Assembly: GCA_963926055.1 (NCBI GenBank)
Contig: CAWUVK010000003.1
Location: 186,001 to 250,000, forward strand
From: CAJXJP01 sp963926055
GTDB lineage: Bacteria; Patescibacteriota; Gracilibacteria; BD1-5; UBA6164
Direction: 5' to 3'
DNA length: 64,000 nucleotides
Both the position numbers and the translations under genes were made by a program. Shown piece by piece: positions 19,843 through 29,162 of the stretch. Each line of letters opens with the position of its first letter. The first letter of the stretch is position 1. The notes beneath the pieces were generated by a model. It was given only the letters and a program-made list of their open reading frames with translations, was not told the origin of the DNA and ran no database searches.

Positions 19843-20151
19843 ATTATTGTATCAACTTGTAAAAAAAATGTTAAAAATTCATTTTTATTGTCTTTTTAAA
19901 GCACATCATCTATCTTTAGTTGTAACTTTTTTTTCTTTCTTGTCAAAATAAGCGTTTATAATTGACTAGACAAATTACTAAATTATTTTAATAGTTTATT
20001 TAAGCCAAAAGAATAATGTTCTTCACATTTTCTTCACAAAGCGAAAGTGTATAATTTGAGTATATAAAAAAAGTAAAAATTAACCTTGCATTTTTCAAAA
20101 GATTACTAAAATGGTAATGTTTAAAATAAAATAGATAATAATCTAAATAAT
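19843..20151. other. 309-bp divergent gap between rsmH and sufC
   Basis: No gene seen. On + it holds TATAAT at 20050-20055, about 100 bp before sufC, and the interrupted palindrome ATTAC..GTAAT at 20102-20118, a possible operator. On - it holds TACAAT at 19846-19851 next to rsmH. Confidence 0.5.
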
Positions 20152-20892
20152 ATGATAAAAATAAATGATTTACATGTAGGTGTCGAAGATAAAGAAATTA
20201 TTAAATGAATTTCACTTAATTTTGAACTCGGAAAAAATTATTGTCTCCTAGGGAAAAATGGGAGTGGGAAATCGACATTGTCGAGTTTCTTAATGTGACA
20301 TCCAAAATATAGACATATTTCTGGAGATGTAGTAATTGACGATGAAAATTTATTAGAAAAAGATCCAGAAGAAAGAAGTGCAGCTGGATTATTTCTTTCA
20401 TTTCAACATGTACCGGAAATAAAAGGTATAAAATTAAGTGAATATCTCAGAACTATTTATAATATTCACATGAAACAATCAAACCCTGATGTTGCTGAAT
20501 TATCACCATTTTTATTTAAAAGATTTATAAAAAAATATTTAGAATCTTTACACATTGATGAAAAATTTTTAGAGAGAGATTTAAATGTTGGTTTTTCTGG
20601 ATGAGAAAAAAGAAAAATCGAAATTCTTCAAATGAAATTAATCTGACCAAAATATATTATTTTAGATGAAATTGATTCAGGTTTAGATTTAGATGCATTT
20701 AGGGCCGTGGCAGAATTATTACAAGAATTATCAAATGAAAATAATAGTTTAATTATTATTACACATTATTTTAAAATTCTTGAATATATTGATGTAGATA
20801 CAGTATATGTTATGAAAGATGGGGAAATAAAAGCTACTGGAGACAAAGCTTTAGCAAAAGAAATTAGTGAATCTGGTTTTTCAAATATTTAA
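20152..20892 (+). CDS. sufC: Fe-S assembly ATPase SufC
   Basis: 246 residues. ABC ATPase with Walker A LLGKNGSGKSTL, signature FSGGEKRKIEILQM (second glycine TGA), Walker B YIILDEIDSGLD and switch His in IIITHY; the D-S-G-L-D after Walker B is typical of SufC. It partners SufB and SufD, which lie downstream, but two minus-strand genes (20937-21415) split the operon. Confidence 0.94.
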
Positions 20893-20902
20893 CCAAAACA
20901 AA

Positions 20903-20924
20903 AAGCTGAACAAAAGTTCAGCTT
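20903..20924. terminator. Hairpin after sufC
   Basis: AAGCTGAAC/GTTCAGCTT with AAAA loop; weak T run. Confidence 0.5.
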
Positions 20925-20936
20925 CAATCGAGAAAT

Positions 20937-21050
20937 TTAAGACAATTTGCTTGAAATTTCTGAATTAATAGCATTTGCATAACCTTGAACAACAGCAAAG
21001 CTGAGACCAAGAAAAGTGCCAAATGTAATTGCGAGTAAATATTTTTTCAT
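20937..21050 (-). CDS. Small secreted or membrane peptide with Shine-Dalgarno (37 aa)
   Basis: MKKYLLAITFGTFLGLSFAV then VQGYANAINSEISSKLS. A basic N-terminus and hydrophobic core followed by YANA suggest a signal peptide with a very short mature part. AAGGAGATAAA precedes the ATG, a canonical Shine-Dalgarno that host genes lack. All four glycines are GGN. It is inserted between sufC and sufB on the opposite strand together with the gene at 21158. Function unknown. Confidence 0.55.
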   Translation of the reverse strand: MKKYLLAITFGTFLGLSFAVVQGYANAINSEISSKLS

Positions 21051-21117
21051 TTTATCTCCTTCTCTAAACTGAAAATTAATAACTCAAAATATATTATACA
21101 ATAAAAATTTAAAAAAG

Positions 21118-21149
21118 CAAAAAAGCCGTAAAAATTACGACTTTTTAGA
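21118..21149 (-). terminator. Terminator just after the TGA of the 21158-21415 gene
   Basis: AAAAAGCCGTAA and TTACGACTTTTT form an imperfect hairpin (one bulge/mismatch) 9 nt beyond the TGA at 21158-21160 (minus strand). Its position supports TGA as the original stop. Confidence 0.55.
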
Positions 21150-21157
21150 TATATGAA

Positions 21158-21415
21158 TCAGGCTACTTGTTCCATATCATCTAGGTATTCTAACTTAGCT
21201 TCACCGATGAAGCTTTGTATAGAGCACTTATCTCTTTTATATCTTCCACCGAATGGTACAATAAATTCAACTGAATGAGTTTGGGCAAAATTCTGCAACT
21301 CGATTAATTCATCTTGGTTAAGTGAAACTCCCTGTTTTATATGACGAATTGCATCACAGTTTTTACTAATTTTAAAAATATTGCCGACTAGCTCAAGTTC
21401 ATATAGATTTTTCAT
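21158..21415 (-). CDS. Small unknown protein with Shine-Dalgarno, ending at TGA (85 aa)
   Basis: 85 residues, start MKNLYELELVGNIFKISKNC, then a soluble mixed alpha/beta sequence ending LEYLDDMEQVA. AAAGGAG lies 9 nt before the ATG. Glycines are all GGN. The reading frame ends at TGA (21158-21160) and a hairpin follows. In the host code the TGA would be glycine and the frame stays open for at least another 95 codons, through the hairpin and the neighbouring small gene. The natural end is therefore probably the TGA of a standard-code donor. Not recognised. Confidence 0.6.
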   Translation of the reverse strand: MKNLYELELVGNIFKISKNCDAIRHIKQGVSLNQDELIELQNFAQTHSVEFIVPFGGRYKRDKCSIQSFIGEAKLEYLDDMEQVA

Positions 21416-21511
21416 AATTTTCGCTCCTTTTTTGCGAAATTCATATAAAAATTTCTATAGAATAATAACAAAAAAAATAATTTTTCAAAATTTAAATTTA
21501 AAAAAACAACT

Positions 21512-22921
21512 ATGTCAACTAAATCACAAACTATTAATATTCAAGGTTCTTGGGATTACTCAGATGAAATCATCTATAGTGAAACTGTAGAACCTGGGAT
21601 TAATGAAAAAGTAGTCAGACAAATATCTCTTTCTAACAAAGAACCGCAATGGATGTTAGAACTCAGACTTAAAGCACTAGCTTTATATCAAAAAAGAGAA
21701 ATGCCAAAATGGGGACCAAATCTAGATAAACTTGATCTAGATAAAATTTATTATTTTGCAAAACCGCAGGGTGCTGGAAATAATAAAACTTGGGAAGAAG
21801 TTCCAGAAAATATTAAAGCCACTTTTGATAAACTCGGTATTCCAGAAGCTGAAAAAAAAGCACTTGCATGAGTTGGTGCACAATACGATTCTGAAACAGT
21901 ATATCATTCTTTAAAACAAGAATTAACAGATCAAGGAGTTATTTTTGACGATATGTCGCAGGCTTTACAAAATCCTGAACGTGCAGAGTTAATTAAAAAA
22001 TATTTTGCAAAATCTATTCCTTTAAATGATCATAAATTTTCTGCACTTCACTACGCTGTATGGAGTGGAGGGACATTTCTCTATATTCCTAAAGGTGTAA
22101 AAATTTCTGAACCACTTCAATCATATTTTAGAATGAATGTAAAAGCAGGTGGACAATTTGAACATACTATGATTATTGTCGAAGACGAAGCTGAAGCTCA
22201 TTATATTGAATGATGTAGTGCTCCAAAATATGACGAAAGTTCACTTCATGCAGGTGGAGTAGAAATATTTGTTGGAAAAAATGCAAAAATGAGATATTCG
22301 TCAGTTGAAAACTGGAGTTTAGACACATTTAACTTAAATACAAAAAGAGCAATAGTTCAAGAATCTGGAGTAATCGAATGGGTTTGAGGAAATATGGGTT
22401 CAAATACAACTATGTTATATCCTTGTTCTGTACTCGTTTGAGACAATTCAAAAGCTGATCACTTAGGTTTAGCATTTGCAAATGAATGACAAAATCAAGA
22501 TACATGAGCAAAAGTAATTCATATTTGAAAAAATTCTTCATCTAATATTGTTTCTAAATCTATTTCAAAAGCAGGAGGAATTTCTACATATAGAGGTTTA
22601 GTTGATATTAAACCAGGAGCAACTGGAAGTGTTTCAAAAATAGAATGTGATGCTTTACTTTTAGATAATAGATCAGTTTCAGATACTATTCCTGATATTA
22701 GAGTAGGGAATGCTGATTCTATCGTGGCTCACGAAGCAAGTGCTGGGAAAATAAACGAAGAAGATTTATTTTATCTCATGTCTCGTGGTATTTCAGAAGA
22801 AGAAGCACAAGCAATGATTGTAAATGGATTTTTATCTCCAATCATGAAAGAACTTCCACTAGAGTACGCTTCTGAAATGAATGTTCTGATTTCAATGGAA
22901 ATGGAAGGAAGTATTGGGTAA
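21512..22921 (+). CDS. sufB: Fe-S cluster assembly scaffold SufB
   Basis: 469 residues, full length, with many TGA-glycines. Motifs: KPQWMLELRLKAL-like EPQWMLELRLKALALYQ, SALHYAVWSGGTFLYIPKGV, YIEGCSAPKYDESSLHAGGV and C-terminal MSRGISEEEAQAMIVNGFLS. Together with SufC and SufD it forms the SufBC2D scaffold that builds Fe-S clusters. Cys and His residues of the cluster/persulfide path (GCSAP) are present. Confidence 0.95.
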
Positions 22922-22952
22922 TAAAAATTATTTTGTCAAAAAATAAATAATC

Positions 22953-23396
22953 ATGATAAAAATAGATAAAAAGACATTAATTGAGTTTCAGGAAAAAGGA
23001 GTGAAAAAAATTCACGTATTTTTTTATGATGCTGGGTGTTCAGGGACGAAGGTTGATATTGAAACGGATTTTGATGAAAAAGATTTAGAGTTAGTTGCCA
23101 TTTTCCCTGATTTAGATAGTGAATGAAAACCAGTTAATAATCCACCTTTAAAATGAGAAGGGATAAAAGTATATATTATTCCTGCAAATAAAGAACAGTT
23201 TGACTGAGCAATGGTGACTAAAATTAGAGAAAAATCTGATAATCCACACTTACAAGGAGCGAAAGAAAAATATATATTTTCAAATCCAAAGATTCAAGAT
23301 AGGTGTGGGTGCGGGACAAGTTTCTCTTTTGAAAAGAAAGTTCCGAAAATAGATTTAGAAAAATTAAGGTTACTTAAAGATAGATTCAAAAAATAG
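22953..23396 (+). CDS. A-type Fe-S carrier (SufA/IscA/HesB-like)
   Basis: 147 residues. First Cys in FYDAGCSGTKVDIETD and the C-terminal pair RCGCGTSFSFEKK reproduce the C...CxC ligand set of A-type carriers, which pass clusters to target proteins. A ~20-residue charged extension follows the CxC. Four TGA-glycines. Ends in TAG. Lies between sufB and sufD. Confidence 0.8.
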
Positions 23397-23451
23397 CCAG
23401 TGCTATTATTGAAAAAACAAGTATAAAAATTATTTATTAATAGCGAAAAAT

Positions 23452-24126
23452 ATGAAAATTACTCAATCAGGATTTCATAATATTTCACAATCAACAGAAA
23501 AAACAATAATTATTTCTGCAGACTGTACAGCAATTTTATTTGATGATAATTCTTCAATAGAAGAAATTATTTTAGAAGAAAATGCACAAGTAAAATATTT
23601 TTGATATTTCTGAGAAGAAAATGTTTTTAATAAACATATTATTACAAAGTGAGAAAATTCTTCAGCAAAAGTAAATTGCTTCTTATTGGCTCAAGAGAAT
23701 CAAAAAGTTACTTCAAAAATATTTTGAGAAGTAGCCGCGAGTGAGTCAAAAATTGACACAACTATTATTGCATTAGCTAAAAACGAAGGTTCTATTGATA
23801 TTGATGGGATTATTCAAATTAACGAAAATGTAGAAAAAGTTGAATGATATCTCAACGAAACAAATATTTTCTTATGAGAAAAATGAGCAGTAAGAGGGTT
23901 TCCAACACTTTTAGTAAGAAGTAATGATGTACAAGCTGGACACGGTTGTAATATAGAAAAAATCTCTGATGAAAAATTATTTTACCTTAGAAGTAGAGGT
24001 GTTGATAAACAAAATGCACTGACTATGATGGTTATTGCATACATAGAAACAATATTTTGAGATATTCAAAATTATGATAAAGAGTTTCATGATGAGTTAG
24101 TTTCGCAAATAATTAATAAAATTTAA
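23452..24126 (+). CDS. sufD: SufD-like Fe-S scaffold subunit, short form
   Basis: 224 residues against ~400 for SufD. It keeps a short beta-helix (IIISADCTAILFDDNSSIEE ... ASESKIDTTIIALAKNEGSI) and the C-terminal helical part with AGHGCNIEKISDEKLFYLRS then RGVDKQNALTMMV, the shared SufB/SufD ending. The N-terminal helical domain is missing. Position after sufB and the carrier makes SufD the best call. No cysteine desulfurase (SufS) or SufE is nearby. Confidence 0.8.
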
Positions 24127-24139
24127 AACTTGTTTTTTT

Positions 24140-24165
24140 ACTCAATATTCTTATAAATATTGAGT
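24140..24165 (+). terminator. Hairpin after sufD
   Basis: ACTCAATATT/AATATTGAGT around CTTATA; moderate T content downstream. Confidence 0.5.
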
Positions 24166-24189
24166 TATTTATCTTATTAAAAAAAATAT

Positions 24190-24741
24190 ATGAAAAAAAT
24201 TACAGCACTTTTATTAGCAGTTTTTGCTTTTCAATTTTCATCAGTTTTTGCTGAAGAAATACAAGCAGTTACTACATCTGCACCGATTACTACTACTCAA
24301 ACTGAAATGACTAATACAGGTTCTAATCTAGAATCAAATGAAAATCAAGAAGAAGTGGTTTATAATTATTATTTTTCTCCAACATGTGGATGGTGTCAAA
24401 AACTTAATGCATTTTTAGAAAAAAATGATGGGTTTGAAAAACTTAATATCAATAAAATTGATGTAAGAGGTGAAAATGGAATTAAGATGATTGACGCTGC
24501 AACTGAACATGGAATAGACCCATCTGGAGTAGGAACTCCATTTATTACATATGGTCCAAATGGTACAGGAAGTTATATTGAATGAGGTTTTTATGGAGCT
24601 GCAGAACATTTTGCTCAAGTGTTAAATGTAGACAGTCCAATTGCTTCTACTCAAGAAAATAAATCTAAAAGTTTATTAATTACTCTTTTAGGATTAATAA
24701 TTATTATTGCTCCTCTTGCTTACTTAGGATTAAAAAAATAA
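24190..24741 (+). CDS. Membrane-anchored thioredoxin-like protein
   Basis: 183 residues. Signal peptide (MKKITALLLAVFAFQFSSVF, A-E cut), Thr/Ser-rich linker, thioredoxin active site YYFSPTCGWCQKLN (CGWC, ~residue 62), cis-Pro region GVGTPFITYG, and a C-terminal membrane anchor (SLLITLLGLIIIIAPLAYLG). It probably carries electrons or oxidises thiols outside the membrane and is fed by CcdA encoded 3 bp downstream. Confidence 0.82.
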
Positions 24742-24744
24742 AAA

Positions 24745-25560
24745 ATGAAAAAAATAATTTTATGATTTATTGCTTGGTTATCAATTTATCAAGCTACATT
24801 TGCTGAATCGATGCAAGAATTAGCTAAATCTGACAGTTTCATGGATAATATTGGTTTTTTAACTTTTTTAATTCCAGCAGCTGCGTGAGATTCTATAAAT
24901 CCATGCGCCTTTGCAGTAATGATAATTTTGCTTACTTCAATTTTGAAACAGCATAAATCAAAAACAAAAGTTATTTGGGCAGGTTTAATGTTTATTTTAG
25001 CAATATTTATTAGTTATGTTGCTATGGGTTTTGCTTTATTTGATACACTCGCAGATGATTTTGATCCAGTATATATTAAATATACCATTTGAGTTATTTG
25101 AATAATAATTTGATTGGCAAATTTAAAAGATTATTTTTGGTATGGAAAATATTTTAGAGTTGAAGTTCCTACTTCTTGGAGACCAAAAATGTTTAAACTA
25201 TTAAGATGAGTTACTTCTCCAGCAGGAGCATTTGTAATAGGTTTACTCATTAGTTTATTTTTACTTCCATGTACTGCAGGTCCATATATAGTCGTTACAT
25301 CATACTTAGCAACTAATGAAATTTCATTTAGTATTGCTGCTATGTATATTTTAATTTATAATCTTGTATTTATTATCCCAATGTTTATCATAATGTTTAT
25401 GATTGCTTTTGGTATAAAATCTGCAGAAGAAATAAACGAATTAAAAGAATTAAATGTTGAAAAAATGCATTTAATAACATGAATCATTATGCTTTTATTA
25501 TGAATTTATGTTTTATTAGATGCTTCTGGTATAATCACTAAATTATTATTTATATTCTAA
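24745..25560 (+). CDS. CcdA/DsbD-type transmembrane thiol transporter
   Basis: 271 residues with six predicted membrane helices. The redox cysteines sit in DSINPCAFAVM and SLFLLPCTAGPYIV, as in CcdA/DsbD. It moves electrons from cytoplasmic thioredoxin to the outside; its partner is the thioredoxin-like protein immediately upstream. Numerous TGA-glycines in the helices. Confidence 0.87.
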
Positions 25561-25576
25561 GCGTATAGAAATTTTT

Positions 25577-25972
25577 ATGTATAATGAAACAATTACTTTT
25601 TATAGTAAAACTCCACCAAATAAAAAAGCACTCGAAGATTTTACCGTAAAATATTATGAAGATAATAATATTTGTTGAGATGATTTAGAAGTATTTTTAA
25701 AAATCGAAGATAATATCATAAAAGATTTTGGATTTACTTGAGAAACAGCCATTATAACGACTGCATGTGCGAGTATTTTAGGAGAATCTATTATAGGAGA
25801 AAATATTTCAAAGGTACTAAAAATGGATTATAAATCAATCGAAGAACTTATTGAAATGGAAGTATCTCCAAGAAGAAGACAAGCATCAGTTTTATGATTA
25901 CTCACTACAAGAAATGCGATTCATACGTATTTAGATGATGGGCAAAAGGATGAATTTGATGATATTATATAA
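25577..25972 (+). CDS. NifU/SufU-like Fe-S scaffold with third cysteine replaced
   Basis: 131 residues with the NifU N-terminal fold: N-terminal CGDDLEVFLKIEDN (Cys-Gly-Asp), TTACASILGESIIGENISK (second Cys), and SPRRRQASVLGLLTTRNAI, where IscU/SufU have R-x-x-C-A/S. Here the third ligand Cys is Gln. It therefore may act as a zinc/persulfide acceptor or regulator rather than a classical scaffold. Lies between ccdA and an IscR-like gene. Confidence 0.72.
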
Positions 25973-25981
25973 AAAAATAGT

Positions 25982-26383
25982 ATGCTAAAACTTTCAAAAA
26001 AATGATCATATGCTGTAAAAGCTATGATTTATATTGCCGAATCAAATGATGAACTTGTTAAAATTTGAGATATTTCTGAGAAAGAAAAAATTTCTCTATG
26101 AATGCTTCGTAGAATAATTTCAGATTTAGAAAAATTTCAACTCATAGAAACTAAACAGGGAAGAAATGGTGGAATAACTTTAAAAAAAGAAATTCAAAGA
26201 ATTTCTACTTATGATATTCTTTCTGCTGTGTGAGAAGAATTATGAATCACAGAATGTACCAGGTGAGAAGATTGTAGTAATCATGACTCATGTTCCACAA
26301 CAAACCTTTTCACGTCACTACAAAGCGGATTTAATAGTCTATTAAAAATGTATACACTTGATAAGATAATAAAAAACAAATAA
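25982..26383 (+). CDS. Rrf2-family regulator, IscR-like
   Basis: 133 residues. Winged helix-turn-helix (LSKKGSYAVKAMIYIAESND, LGMLRRIISDLEKFQLIETK, QGRNGGITL) and the cluster loop ECTRGEDCSNHDSC, which gives C-x5-C-x5-C exactly as in IscR ([2Fe-2S] ligands). Last gene of the Fe-S/thiol block, so it probably senses Fe-S status and controls the suf genes upstream. A candidate operator is at 20102-20118. Confidence 0.85.
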
Positions 26384-26408
26384 TTTTTAAAATTATTTGT
26401 TTTTTTAT
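26372..26408 (+). terminator. Terminator after the IscR-like gene
   Basis: AAAACAAATAATTTT/AAAATTATTTGTTTT hairpin with T run. Confidence 0.8.
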
Positions 26409-26427
26409 TATAAAATTATTTTAAATC

Positions 26428-26467
26428 AAAAAAAAATATACTATGTTCATAGTATATTTTTTTCTTT
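26428..26467. terminator. Terminator for rplA (convergent side)
   Basis: AAAAAATATACTATG/CATAGTATATTTTTT around TT, A run on the left for minus-strand transcripts. Confidence 0.75.
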
Positions 26468-26469
26468 GA

Positions 26470-27165
26470 TTATTTAACTTCAGCAGGAGTCATATCAATT
26501 TTGATTGAAGGCCCCATAGCGTTACAAACGTAAACAGAGTTGATATATTTACCTTTTGCACCAGCTGGTTTAACTTCTTCAATAGTTTTTAAGAAGAATT
26601 TTAAGTTTTCAGCTAATTTTTCAGCACCAAATGATAATTTACCAAAGATTGAATGAATATTCCCTTGTTTATCAGTTTTGAATTCGAATTTACCACCTGC
26701 AATTTCTTTTGCAATTGATACTAAATCTGGTCCAACAGTACCAGCTTTAGGATTAGGCATAAGACCTTTAGGTCCTAAAACTCTTGCAACTTTCCCTAAA
26801 TGTCTCATCATAGAAGGAGTAGCAATACAAACATCAAAATCTAAAGCAACAGTTCCGTCAGCAATATCTTGAATTAGTTCTTCACCACCAGCAATAGTTG
26901 CACCAGCAGCTTTAACTGCATCTGCGTTTTCATCAGTGAATGCACAAACTTTTGCAGTTTTCCCTGAACCATTTGGAAGAGAAAGAGTTGATCTAACAAT
27001 TTGATCAGCATGTTTAACTTCTAAGTTTAAATTGAAGTGAACTTCTACAGTAGGGTCAAATTTTACTGTATTAGTTTTTTCTAATAATTCTACAGCTTCT
27101 GCTACTGAGTAAGCCATTTCTTTGTTGATGAATTCAACAGCTTTTTTATATTTTTTTCCAGCCAT
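26470..27165 (-). CDS. rplA: 50S ribosomal protein L1 (uL1)
   Basis: 231 residues. Signature PKGLMPNPKAGTVGPD (positions ~132-147), KAGTV loop and KFEFKTDKQGNIHSIFGKLS. All glycines are GGN. Forms the L1 stalk; L11, the usual operon partner, is not adjacent. TATATA abuts the ATG directly. Confidence 0.96.
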   Translation of the reverse strand: MAGKKYKKAVEFINKEMAYSVAEAVELLEKTNTVKFDPTVEVHFNLNLEVKHADQIVRSTLSLPNGSGKTAKVCAFTDENADAVKAAGATIAGGEELIQDIADGTVALDFDVCIATPSMMRHLGKVARVLGPKGLMPNPKAGTVGPDLVSIAKEIAGGKFEFKTDKQGNIHSIFGKLSFGAEKLAENLKFFLKTIEEVKPAGAKGKYINSVYVCNAMGPSIKIDMTPAEVK

Positions 27166-27267
27166 TATATAATTTTTAATAATAAAAAGGTATAACGAAA
27201 ATAATAAATATTTTCTTCCTTAAAATAGCCGTGAAATTATATGAATAATTATAAAATTGTAAAGCTT

Positions 27268-27537
27268 TTATTTTTGATTTTTTTCTTCATCTTTTTCGAC
27301 AGGATCATATCATCATTTACTCCATGGTTGACAGCGTAAAATTCTCCAAAAAGATTTTATTCATCATATTATAACTCATTTTTTTTCTATTGCTTCTTTT
27401 GAATATTCTGAACAACTTGGATAATATTTACAATAGGGAACATAGTTATCACTTTTTGCATGATCTGAGTGATCATGAGATAAAAATTTTTGATATTTTT
27501 TAATAGCTCAAATAATTATTTTTTGTCATGTATTCAA
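27268..27537 (-). CDS. yidD: Membrane protein insertion efficiency factor YidD
   Basis: About 89 residues. Core is diagnostic: YCKYYPSCSEYSKEAIEKKG, then GIKSFWRILRCQPWSKGGYD and P. No ATG exists in frame; TTG at 27535-27537 (MNTGQKIIIGAIKKYQKFLS) gives the usual N-terminus, but the frame is open further upstream. Amphipathic membrane-associated helper of YidC. In many genomes it sits in the rpmH-rnpA-yidC cluster; here it follows rplT. Confidence 0.85.
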
Positions 27538-27554
27538 AAGAAAAAAATTATGAA

Positions 27555-27592
27555 ATAAAAAAACGATTAGAAATATTCTAATCGTTTTTTAT
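27555..27592. terminator. Terminator between rplT and yidD
   Basis: AAAAACGATTAGAA/TTCTAATCGTTTTT hairpin; for minus-strand transcripts it ends the infC operon. Confidence 0.85.
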
Positions 27593-27936
27593 TATTTTAC
27601 AAAGTTAACAACATTTGAGAAAACAGCTGGATTTGTGATAGCCATATTTGAAAGAACTTTTCTATTTAAAGTTACTTTTTTGCTATACATAGCTCCAATT
27701 AATTGAGAGTAAGAGATACCGTTATCTCTAGCAGCAATATTGATTCTTACTGTCCATAATTTTCTGAAGTTTCTCTTTTTTTGTTTTCTACCGATATAAG
27801 CATTTGTACCTGCTTTCATCCATGCATTTTTAGCTCTTGAGAATACTTTTGAATTTAACATTCTGTATCCTTTCGTAGCTTTGAGCATTTTTTTATGTCT
27901 TTTTCTAGTCATTAGACCTCTTTTTACTCTAACCAT
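27592..27936 (-). CDS. rplT: 50S ribosomal protein L20 (bL20)
   Basis: 114 residues. MVRVKRGLMTRKRHKKMLKA, GYRMLNSKVFSRAKNAWMKA and RDNGISYSQLIGAM are family blocks. Completes the infC-rpmI-rplT operon, which L20 itself represses in several bacteria. Confidence 0.96.
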   Translation of the reverse strand: MVRVKRGLMTRKRHKKMLKATKGYRMLNSKVFSRAKNAWMKAGTNAYIGRKQKKRNFRKLWTVRINIAARDNGISYSQLIGAMYSKKVTLNRKVLSNMAITNPAVFSNVVNFVK

Positions 27937-27979
27937 TGTATTATTTTATTGAAATTAAATTGTTGTAGTATAGAAAGTA

Positions 27980-28174
27980 TTACGCGTGTGGTAATTGTTG
28001 AGCGATTTTTTTATTTTCTGTTTGAGAAGAAATTAAACCGTACTTATTTCTACCTTTAGCTTTTTTAGATTTATCTGAAAGTAAGTGTCTTTTACAAGCT
28101 TTTCCAAGTTTAAATTTACCAGATCCAGTAACTTTAACTCTTTTTGCTACACCTTTTCTTGTTTTTAAAGTCAT
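27980..28174 (-). CDS. rpmI: 50S ribosomal protein L35 (bL35)
   Basis: 64 residues: MTLKTRKGVAKRVKVTGSGK, then KRHLLSDKSKKAKGRN. Located between infC and rplT as usual. Confidence 0.95.
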   Translation of the reverse strand: MTLKTRKGVAKRVKVTGSGKFKLGKACKRHLLSDKSKKAKGRNKYGLISSQTENKKIAQQLPHA

Positions 28175-28196
28175 AAGAGCGTAATTATTAATAATA

Positions 28197-28709
28197 TTAT
28201 TTAATTGGTTTTAACATAGCGTTAAACGTGTTTCCACTTCTTTTGATTAGTCCATCAGTTTTATATATTTCATCAAGACTTTTTACAAAGGAATTCATTT
28301 TTTCAGCTGCGAGTTCACCGTATTGGTTTTCTCTTCATCTGAGCATTAAATTTACTTTTAGAGGATGACCTCCAGCTGCAAATTTTTCAGCTTGTTTTTT
28401 TCTAATTTGTAAATCGTGTTCTCAGATTTTGAAAGTAATTCTAATTGTTTTTAAATCTGGAGCTTTTCACTTTTGTTTATTTTTTTGTTCTTGCTTTTTT
28501 TGTCTATAGAGAAATTTCCCATAATCAAGCATTTTAATGATCGTTACATCTCATTTTTTTCACATTTCCATGAGATCAAGACTGAGCTCTTCAGCTTTTT
28601 GTCTTGCTTCAGAAAGTGTCATTTCTCAGAGATTTTCACCTTCATCAGTAACAACTTGAACATTTTTTGCTCTGATTTCACCATTTAGAAGTCTTTTCTT
28701 TTCTTTCAC
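28197..28709 (-). CDS. infC: Translation initiation factor IF-3
   Basis: 170 residues. N-domain LNGEIRAKNVQVVTDEGENL and KMLDYGKFLYRQKKQEQKNK, C-domain RITFKIGEHDLQIRKKQAEK, then GHPLKVNLMLRGRENQ. Start is GTG at 28707-28709, with TAA just upstream, so no ATG is possible; a rare start codon is a known route of IF-3 autocontrol (AUU in E. coli). Eight TGA-glycines or fewer, all at turns. A TGA-blind reading would break the gene several times. Confidence 0.94.
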
Positions 28710-28725
28710 GCAGTTATTTTAAAAA

Positions 28726-29025
28726 TTAAGATACAGCTTTCATCATTTTTACGAATTTAGCTTTTTTTCTTGCACCATTATTTTTATGTATGATATTTTT
28801 TTTCACTAATTTATCAATAATAGATTGTAGTCCTGATTTAACAGTTTTACCTTCTTTATCATTTTCATTTAAGTAAATAGCTTTAGCTGCTACAGCATCA
28901 TTGTTTTTAATTGCAGCTTCAAAAGCAACTCTCGCTTCTCTGTAAGCACCTCTAAAATGATCATTTCTAGATCTTTTTTTCTTATTTTGTTTAAGTTGTT
29001 TTTTAGCTGATTGAATTATTGGCAT
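28726..29025 (-). CDS. rpsT: 30S ribosomal protein S20 (bS20)
   Basis: 99 residues, lysine-rich three-helix protein: MPIIQSAKKQLKQNKKKRSR, and C-terminal KKNIIHKNNGARKKAKFVKM. Lies only 16 bp upstream of infC, so the two are probably cotranscribed, an unusual pairing. Confidence 0.93.
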   Translation of the reverse strand: MPIIQSAKKQLKQNKKKRSRNDHFRGAYREARVAFEAAIKNNDAVAAKAIYLNENDKEGKTVKSGLQSIIDKLVKKNIIHKNNGARKKAKFVKMMKAVS

Positions 29026-29162
29026 AAAAAATTATTTATATAATATTAAATATTTTTGCTAATTTATCCCAATATTTGAGGATAGGGGATAAAAAAGCCA
29101 GTTCTCTTCGTGCGGAGATTATATGAAAAATAGTACAATAGTCAAATTAATTTAGAGGAAAA

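Noticed and set aside
29026..29160. Possible tRNA or small RNA before rpsT (TATCCC..GGGATA)
   Set aside because: No cloverleaf and only a weak stem; could be an untranslated region of pheT or rpsT.
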